Origin: Vitellaria paradoxa
Taxonomy: Eukaryota; Streptophyta; Magnoliopsida; Ericales; Sapotaceae
Assembly: GCA_019916065.1 (NCBI GenBank)
Contig: JAINTL010000033.1
Span: 124,001-188,000 of the forward strand
DNA length: 64,000 bases
Direction: 5' to 3'
Shown: one piece after another, positions 57,654 through 64,000 of the stretch
How positions within the stretch are numbered: the stretch's first letter is position 1
How the letters are laid out: each line of letters opens with the position of its first letter
Program-made: the position numbers and the translations under genes
The notes under the pieces: generated by a model
What the model was told of the DNA's origin: nothing
The model's database searches: none
Seen by the model: the letters and a program-made list of their open reading frames with translations, nothing else

Positions 57654-58472
57654 CCGTGGGAACAATACTCACCAAAAAAAAAATTAAAAATTAAAAAAAA
57701 TGGGCAAAATTGAGATCAAGACAAATGGTTCCAATGTTAAGTCTCATATATCAACAAATCCAAAAGACACCAGAATAATTCTACTGAGCATTGGTAAGCC
57801 CTTAAAAATAGATAGAATTGGGCGAAAATCGGAAAATAGGGGAGTTGCAGAGATGGCGTACCTGGAAATGAGGGAGTTGCAGAGATGGACGAAAAGCCCA
57901 ACTTGGTGGTTGGCAAGAGTATGCTCCCGTATTCGTTGGAAAGAAATTCCCAGGCGAGATCAAGTTGAGGCTCCTGTTCTTCGTCCTTCAAACCCTAGCG
58001 AGAAAGGGTTAGTTAGCTTAAATACAAATCGTGTGTAAATAAGGCAGCCATTGGACAAACCAAACAACATACCTCAGTTGATTTGGGTGGGTCTCATACT
58101 CCTATTGGCTTCCAATAGGCTACGGCGGCACTGGATTAGAGGTGGCGTTCACTGCCGGCCATGGAGGAACAGAGGAGGAACGAAGAACAGAGAATCCCTG
58201 AGTCGATTTTTTCGACACGGGTGTTTATGGATGAACCGTGGGAACGAATAAATTGAAACCGTTCCCACGGAATAGCGAGTCCCAAGGTAGTAGTCAAGGT
58301 GTTGAGGGGGAGTATACGAGGGATTGGGTTCTCGTGCTGGCGTTAAAAGGTTAGAACGTTTTCAGGCGTTCCGTTCCCACGGAACTGGTTTTACCAGACG
58401 CAAGCCATCCTTACCTGCAGCAGTTCAAAATTGTAGGCCGTGGGAACGACGTAAGGCAAACCGTTCCCACGG
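57654..58472. repeat. Right subterminal repeat array (CCGTGGGAACG motif)
   Basis: CCGTGGGAACG occurs at 58236 and 58438 (truncated at 57654). The inverse, CCGTTCCCACGG, occurs at 58259, 58371 and 58461. The pairs 58236/58259 and 58438/58461 are perfect inverted repeats separated by about 12 bases. GTTAGAACG at 58350 mirrors the left-end partner word. Confidence 0.87.
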
Positions 58473-58643
58473 TTTGGTGGGCCGGCCACTATGGTACTCC
58501 TTCGGAAGTTTTTATTTGGGAAAACATGATTGCCTTCAGATTTTTTATTTTTTTAAACAAAATATTGAAGTTTTTTGAAATTAGTAAAAGTGAGGATGTG
58601 AAAATGTGTGATAGAGAGTTTTAGTGATTTGTAGAAGTTGTTA

Positions 58644-58690
58644 GAGTTTTATTGTGATTTATCTTGTTTGTTAGGACACCAAACGGGCCC
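58644..58690 (-). repeat. Right terminal inverted repeat of the giant element
   Basis: Reverse-complemented, it reads GGGCCCGTTTGGTGT, then AACAAACAAGATAAATCA. The first 12 bases and a 15-base inner block are identical to the left end. Confidence 0.85.
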
Positions 58691-59735
58691 TTTATATCAT
58701 TCAGGAATTTCAAGAGTGTAACTTTCAACAGCATATGACTTTTTTGGGACTCCAATCACACATAAACACTGTAGTTAAAATAATAAATAAATAAAGTGAA
58801 GGGATAGAAAATATCAAAATTAAATGTCACCAGTTACCAAATAAATATAATTATATAATTAAGTTTTATTATCTATAGTATTTATTATATTATGTATTAT
58901 ATTTATCGACATTATACGCAAAAGTATTAAATAGTGTAATGATTTCACTAAAAATATTTGTGTTTGATTTTTGTAAACTTTTTTGTGTTAAAAAATCTTG
59001 AGTTAATCATAATTCTTTTTTTTTTTGGTGAGAACTAAAATAACTCAATTTTGAATTAATTTAATTTTTTAGTAACATTAAAATGCAATTCATATTTTTG
59101 TAATTTTACATTTAAAATCTAATATAGGTGAGTTTAGAGTGAGATAAAGTGAAATAAATTGAGATAAATTAATAGTTCGTAATACGTGCAGTGAAAGAAA
59201 AAAATTGATGTGATATAAAGTTAACAGAAATTTATAAAATTTTTTAAAATTTATTTGTAAACCAAACAGAACCTATACCACTCGTGATCTTTTTACGAGG
59301 GATTAACAGCCCTAAAATTACTTTTTGAAATTCAGTCTCTCTTCTTTTGAGATTACGGGCTCCTGAAAGTATTTTTGAAACTTAGGAATTTGAAATTAAA
59401 TCTTAAATTTTTAATTTATATAAACTTGATCCGTTAAAAATATTAATTTTTATCGTTTAAAGATATAAACTGATCAATAATTAAAAAAGAGAAGACATCC
59501 AGTGATAAAAAGAAAGGAAGAAAAAAGTTTTAAATGAGAAAAGAAAAAAAGAGAAACTTTAAATTAATTGAAGATAATATAATTCATGAAAGATAATCTA
59601 TTGAAGAATTTATTGAAAATATAGACAAAAATAATTCATTAAAGGCATGTTTAAGTTAATAGAAGATGTTATATTAAAAATATATGAATCCATTCAACAT
59701 CATGTTAAATTGGATGATTGAAATTTAAAAATTTA
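58691..59735. other. AT-rich spacer right of the giant element
   Basis: No gene. At about 59130-59275 a block of GAGATAAA/GAAATAAATTGAGATAAATT words ends in AAACCAAACAGAACC. This is reminiscent of Harbinger-type MITE ends, but boundaries were not resolved. Confidence 0.45.
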
Positions 59736-60132
59736 GGCTGTGTTTGTTTGAGGGATTAGAAAATGGGGGATAAGTAATATCGTGGGATCCACAAATAGGA
59801 TTGGATAAAAGATGAAATTAATTTTTAATGTAAGATTATTTTTTTTGTGTTTGGTTGGTCGGATATAAAGTGGGATAAAAAGTATGATTTGATATGTGAT
59901 GTGATAAGAAATAATTTTTGACCTTTGGATCTTGACGGGAAACAAATCCGGAGGTGGGGTATTAATAATACCACACCCCCGGTGGTATAACTCATCCGGC
60001 AAGTTCATGAAATTAGTGGGGCCCATGGATTTCTCATCCTCTCTCCCAAAAATCAAACAAACACTTCATTGATGTGGGACCCACGAATTTGTTATCCAAT
60101 CCGGCCATTTTATCCGGCTAACAAACATTGCC
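59736..60132. mobile_element. Tourist-like MITE in the promoter region of the second reductase gene
   Basis: This 397-bp element starts GGCTGTGTTTGTTTG; its reverse-complemented right end starts GGCAATGTTTGTTAG. TTA flanks both sides (59733-59735 and 60133-60135). The interior carries further inverted words such as GTGGGATCCAC and GTGGGACCCAC. It ends 261 bp before the start codon at 60393. Confidence 0.85.
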
Positions 60133-60305
60133 TTAAAGTCTCTGAATTTTAAAGTATCTCCGGGACCCTCAACCCCTTCACATGGCTCCGCCGTCGGTAG
60201 AAATGATAATGTGGTATTATTGTTGACGTATTCGCTTACGACCGTAACCGCCCGCCATTGTCAGCGGTCGTAGTGCTTGTAGTGGTGCTTGGCTGGGCAT
60301 TACCA

Positions 60306-60392
60306 CTTTAAATATCCCAGTACCAGATGATTATGGCAATATTTCTGAGAAAATAAATTAATATTAGATAGAGAGAGAGAGAGAGAGAGAAG
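60306..60392 (+). promoter_or_regulatory. Likely core promoter and leader of the second reductase gene
   Basis: A TATA-like TTTAAATA lies at about 60307-60314. A (GA)n tract (60370-60389) ends three bases before the start codon. The transcription start is unknown. Confidence 0.4.
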
Positions 60393-62062
60393 ATGAGCGG
60401 AGGAGGAGTTGGGAAGACAGTGTGCGTGACAGGGGCATCGGGTTACATAGCCTCTTGGGTGGTGAAGCTGTTGCTCGACCGTGGTTACACTGTCAAAGCC
60501 ACCGTCCGCAGCCTCAGTCAGTACACTTCTCCTAATTTTCTCCCTTCCGCTCTGCATTATCTCTACTTGTCATATTTTCGTCCCTTATTATTGTTGTAAT
60601 TTTTAAATTTCTGGGTTTGATTTCAATGACCTGAACGTATTTGACTGAGTGTTAATTTTTGGGTTCTGATTTTTCACTATTAATTACTTCTTTCTTTCAT
60701 TATTGGAGTGCCAATCAGGAGAGGTCAGTCCATACCCACTCCTTGAATTTGTGTTTTAAATTTTTTAATAAATTGTTTTTTTTGTTTTTATTTTTTTCCC
60801 CTCTCATTCGATCCTGGACACTGGGTTCCAATCAAGTAGATACTCTAATATACGATGTTTAATCTCCATAAAAAGTGAAAGAAAGAGAGAAGACAAGGGG
60901 TCCCCCCCCCCCAAAAAAAAAAAAAAAGAAGCAAGAATCCCACTAGAAATAAGCACTAACTAATCCCATACTGGACATTTTTTTTCAGGGTAGAGAAAGA
61001 ATTCTTTTTTTGCCTCGAGTGTAAAATTCTTCCGAAAGTGAGAAAAACTTTTTGTTGAGATGTTATATGGGTTATCACAAAATGTTGTTTAGTCGATTTA
61101 GCTTATCATTGCAATTTTTAGTTAATTTATGCTATGGTATGTTTCACATCCTTAATTACAGTTTTATTTGTACTCTCTTTTCCTTTCTTTACTTTCTTCC
61201 CCCTCCCCCTCCCCTTCTTTCTTTTTGTTATGTAGTTGTGTTTTTTTTTTTTTTCATTTTCTTTATTTATTATTTATTATTTATTATTTTTAACTTTCAT
61301 TTTGAAACGGCTAAATTTGACTCTCTGATTGAACTACTTTTGTATCTTACAACCAGACTGTAACCCTTTTTATGTAAGCAATGCCCTTTAGTTTTCCTAC
61401 CATCTTAACCTTTAATGCAACTGAGTTGATCAGATTCATATCAAGTTATCAATAGAGTCATTAAATTTTACAAAGTTTTTTTTTGTCCTCTAATGATGTT
61501 GATGTATTTATTTTGGCATGTGAAGTAACTTTTTACATGTCATGATGGTTGAGAATTTGCAATGCTGCAATATTGGAGGTTCATTTCTCTTCTCTCTTGT
61601 GTAATCTTTAAGATGAGCTCAAACTGACAAGCTGTTATCCAGTTCTCTTGTTGTGACTGCAAACTCAGTCACTCAGCTGATCTACCAAAAATTTCTGCAT
61701 ATTTATCCTTTTCTAATTGTTATTACGATGTATATATATATATATACACATATATATTTATCTTTTTCTAATTGTTATTACGATGTATATATATATATAT
61801 ATACACATATATATTTATCCTTTTCTAATTGTTATTACGATGTATATACATACATATATATATATACATACATACATATATATATGTTACAGATGATCCT
61901 AGAAAGATAGAGCACTTACGTTCGCTTGATGGAGCCAAGGAAAGGCTACAACTCTTTGAAGCGAACTTAATGGACGAAGGATCTTTTGATCCTGTGGTTG
62001 ATGGTTGTGAAGGTGTCTTCCACGTTGCATCCCCTGTTCTCTTATCAGTCAGCAACCCACAG
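60393..62062 (+). CDS. Second cinnamoyl-CoA reductase-like gene, exons 1-2 (3' end outside window)
   Basis: Exon 1, 60393-60516 (41 codons plus one base), and exon 2, 61893-62062 (170 bp), join in frame to encode 98 residues. The Rossmann motif is [20 protein letters not shown]. Exon 2 reads [20 protein letters not shown] and then [14 protein letters not shown]. The intron positions, the phase and the 170-bp size of exon 2 are identical to the gene at 20867-41132. This, with shared wording such as [14 protein letters not shown], marks them as tandem duplicates on the same strand. Donors are GTCAGT and GTTCAT. Intron 2 contains a LINE and runs past 64000, so later exons lie to the right. No stop or shift is seen in the part visible. 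Confidence 0.88.
61701..61880. repeat. Three-copy ~56-bp minisatellite with (TA)n next to an exon
   Basis: ATTTATC(C/T)TTTTCTAATTG, then TTATTACGATGTATATA, is repeated at 61701, 61756 and 61813. Each copy is followed by a TA/CA dinucleotide run. The last run ends about 12 bp before the exon 2 acceptor at 61891-61892, replacing the usual polypyrimidine tract. Confidence 0.88.
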
Positions 62063-62299
62063 GTTCATTATGATTCTTACACTGCCTTTTTGCAGTTTTG
62101 GAGGGGATGCATATGGGTGTGATTCTGTTGGTTATTATTTCTCCATACCATTTTAGTGAATGTCACATCACATTATAGGAACTGTATACGTTTTGATTTG
62201 GATAATCTTTCTACTCTTTACGTTTGCTCATGTGACTTTGGGTACAACTTGATAGTCATTAGTGTTTGATTAATTTATGTAATAAGATGAATTGAAGAT

Positions 62300-63625
62300 C
62301 TACTCCCCCCACCCCCCCCCCACCCCCCCCAAAAAAAATATGGTTGATGCTCCCATTTTCTTGTTTGGATGAGCAGCACCTTTTCACCACGGGGATACCC
62401 CTTTTGATGAAGTTATCTAAAGTGAGCGTTCTATGCTGAAACAAGCACCAAACAATAAATGTCACTTTTGGAGGAGCTCCTGAATGCCATAGATCTGCCA
62501 TGGGTCTCCCCCTTCTAAAGCCTGATAGAAAGAGCTGACTGTGAACTTACTATGGCTAGAAATTTTCTACTTCAATCTGTCCTCCTTGTCTCCTACCGTA
62601 GCTGAGTACAGGCAACTGATAAAGTCACCAAAACTTTCCATCTCCCAGTCATGAAGATTTCTCTTAAACACCACGTCCCAAGCCATCATGCTATGTTGGT
62701 ATTGAAGAAAGTTTGTTATCGGACCTCCTCTATCTTGACTATCTCATAAATATTCGGAAGAAAAGCTTATTCCCAACCACTCACTGATCATGCTAGAAAC
62801 TTCTTCTAGATCCATTGCCTAGCTGAAATTAGACCACCCACTCAGATACTCTTCCACAGACCAGTGACATGCGTCCCCCTAATCTCCTTGGAAGTCCACT
62901 TGCCCTACTGTGCTTTGTATTTGGTAGCTATTAGCCTCCTCCATTAATGTTGTCTCTCATTGGCGAACGTCCATAACCATTTTCCCAAAAGTGCCTCATT
63001 TGCCACCGCGAGCTTCCTTATTCCAAGACTGCCCATCTAGATTGGTTTGTGAATTACTTTCCAATCAACCAAGTGAAATTTATGCTTCACCTTGAGCCCA
63101 TCCTGCAAGAACTTTATCTAAATGCTTTCTAGCTTCCTTGCTACTAACTTGGGTATCCTGAACAAAGACATGAAATAGATAGGTAAATTGGAAAAGACAA
63201 TTTTGATCAGCGTGACCTTACTCCCCTTGGACAGATAGATTCTTTTTCACCCTGGGAGCCTCCTTTGAAATTTATCCACTATGCTATCCCATACCCTAAC
63301 TGCCTTAAAAGTAGCTCCTAATAGAAGGCTCAAGTATGTGGATGGTAATGAACTCGCTCTACAACCCATAATAGCGGCCAATCTGCTCACCTCCTACATT
63401 GCACCTACCGGAATTTGTTCTGACTTCCCAAGATTAACTTTCAAGCCTAATACAATTTCAAAGCAAGGGAGAATACATCTCAAGTGACTCAATCGCATTG
63501 CTTCAGCATTGTAGAAGATGATAGAGTCATCCGCAAACAACAAGTGTGAAATCTTCAAATTAGAATCAGCTGTAGTCCCTGTATTAAACCCTACCAATAA
63601 ACTTTCCTCCTCTGCACTATGGCAT
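62300..63625 (-). mobile_element. 5'-truncated L1-type LINE in intron 2 of the second reductase gene
   Basis: Minus-strand frames show the RT box LKISHLLFADDSIIFYNAEA at about 63560-63500, then LRCILPCFEIVLGLKVNLGK. HLVDWKVIHKPIWMGSLGIR follows at about 63080-63020. A zf-RVT tail (PPKVTFIVWCLFQHRTLTLD) lies at about 62480-62415. Stops and shifts are scattered. The plus-strand start of the element is next to a striking C-rich run (C8-A-C10-A-C8 type) followed by A8 at about 62306-62338. Confidence 0.85.
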
Positions 63626-64000
63626 AATCAAAGCATTTGAAAGAAAAATAAAAACATAGGATTGTGGAGATGACAATGACAATTTTTCAAAAAGCAAGGG
63701 CACAACATGGTAACAGATAAATGTATTTACATTTACATACATACAACTTAACTCAACAATAATTTATTTTATTTTTTGATGTATCTTTACGTACATGAAA
63801 ATAATAATTTATTTCTTTTGTTACAAATATAGTTTTATTTATATCAAAATAATAAGAACTATTTTTTCACATTCTCATATATTGATGATATATTTATTTT
63901 AAAAAGCTCTATTCACAACTAAATTATAAATCTAGGCTTGAGAGTTCTCGAAATTAGAACCTTAAAAATAAGATATTAATATGTATTTATTTGAATTATT
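63626..64000. other. AT-rich intron sequence at the right edge
   Basis: No exon 3 of the reductase and no repeat was recognised here. Confidence 0.6.

Larger units (their letters stand above)
42777..58690 (+). mobile_element. Giant PIF/Harbinger-type transposon (15.9 kb)
   Basis: The two ends are inverted copies for about 45 bp. Both start GGGCCCGTTTGG and share AAACAAGATAAATCA further in. TTT flanks both sides (42774-42776 and 58691-58693), compatible with a 3-bp duplication but weak in T-rich DNA. The same subterminal motif cluster lies inside each end. The left third encodes the two PIF/Harbinger proteins on the plus strand. The right two-thirds carries cargo: a CSN2 pseudogene, a PF20167-type ORF and an RTE-like LINE relic. 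PIF/Harbinger autonomous elements are normally a few kilobases, so this would be exceptionally large. The alternative is that unrelated insertions accumulated inside a smaller element. Confidence 0.75.

Noticed and set aside
57700..58038. Overlapping frames near the right end of the giant element
   Set aside because: No protein family was recognised on either strand and no start context was convincing. A captured exon is possible but unsupported.
1..64000. CRISPR arrays, bacterial operons, tRNA or rRNA genes
   Set aside because: No regularly spaced direct repeats of CRISPR type, and no cloverleaf or rRNA sequence was recognised. The TGGTATCAGAGC words are retrotransposon primer-binding sites, not tRNA genes.

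Overview
This is nuclear DNA from a flowering plant, most likely a woody eudicot; the species cannot be told from the window. The evidence is split genes with GT-AG introns, Copia elements primed by initiator-Met tRNA, plant-type MITEs, and AT-rich spacers full of nested transposons. There is no sign of bacterial or organellar sequence.

Host genes. (1) A minus-strand gene at 2319-9641 encodes a chloroplast-targeted UPF0114/YqhA-family membrane protein. Four exons are visible; the 3' end lies left of the window, beyond a Copia insertion. (2) A complete cinnamoyl-CoA-reductase-like (NADPH-dependent short-chain reductase) gene has six exons spread over 20867-41132. It codes for 324 residues, and its fourth intron is 11.2 kb of nested retrotransposons. 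(3) A tandem paralogue of the same gene starts at 60393 on the same strand. Its first two exons are in the window and the rest lies to the right.

Transposon landscape. 1-1831 is an internally deleted Copia element. 4.68-7.69 kb is an L1-type LINE tail, itself interrupted. 13.4-18.7 kb is a nest: a long LTR containing an AT-rich TTA-flanked TIR element and a second long LTR. Intron 1 of gene 2 holds a SIRE-like LTR and a Ty3/gypsy integrase relic. Intron 4 holds a Copia element with a perfect ATCTA target duplication. That element was invaded by a solo LTR (CTTTG duplication), by an LTR-like insertion flanked by a longer duplication, and by a very young Copia derivative with identical LTRs, a CCGAT duplication, and an in-frame gag-RT-RNase H fusion.

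The most unusual object is the 15.9-kb interval 42777-58690, between the two reductase genes. It is bounded by matching terminal inverted repeats beginning GGGCCCGTTTGG. Just inside both ends lie clusters of the motif CCGTGGGAACG(G), often paired head-to-head as hairpins. It encodes the two PIF/Harbinger proteins: an intact Myb/SANT-like protein, and a DDE transposase broken by an in-frame TGA and a lost splice donor. The interior carries an intron-containing pseudogene copy of COP9 signalosome subunit 2 (CSN2), an intact 353-residue 'putative plant transposon protein' ORF, and an RTE-like LINE relic. I read it as a giant, gene-capturing PIF/Harbinger-type element. Its Myb-like protein plausibly binds the subterminal repeats; that last step is inference.
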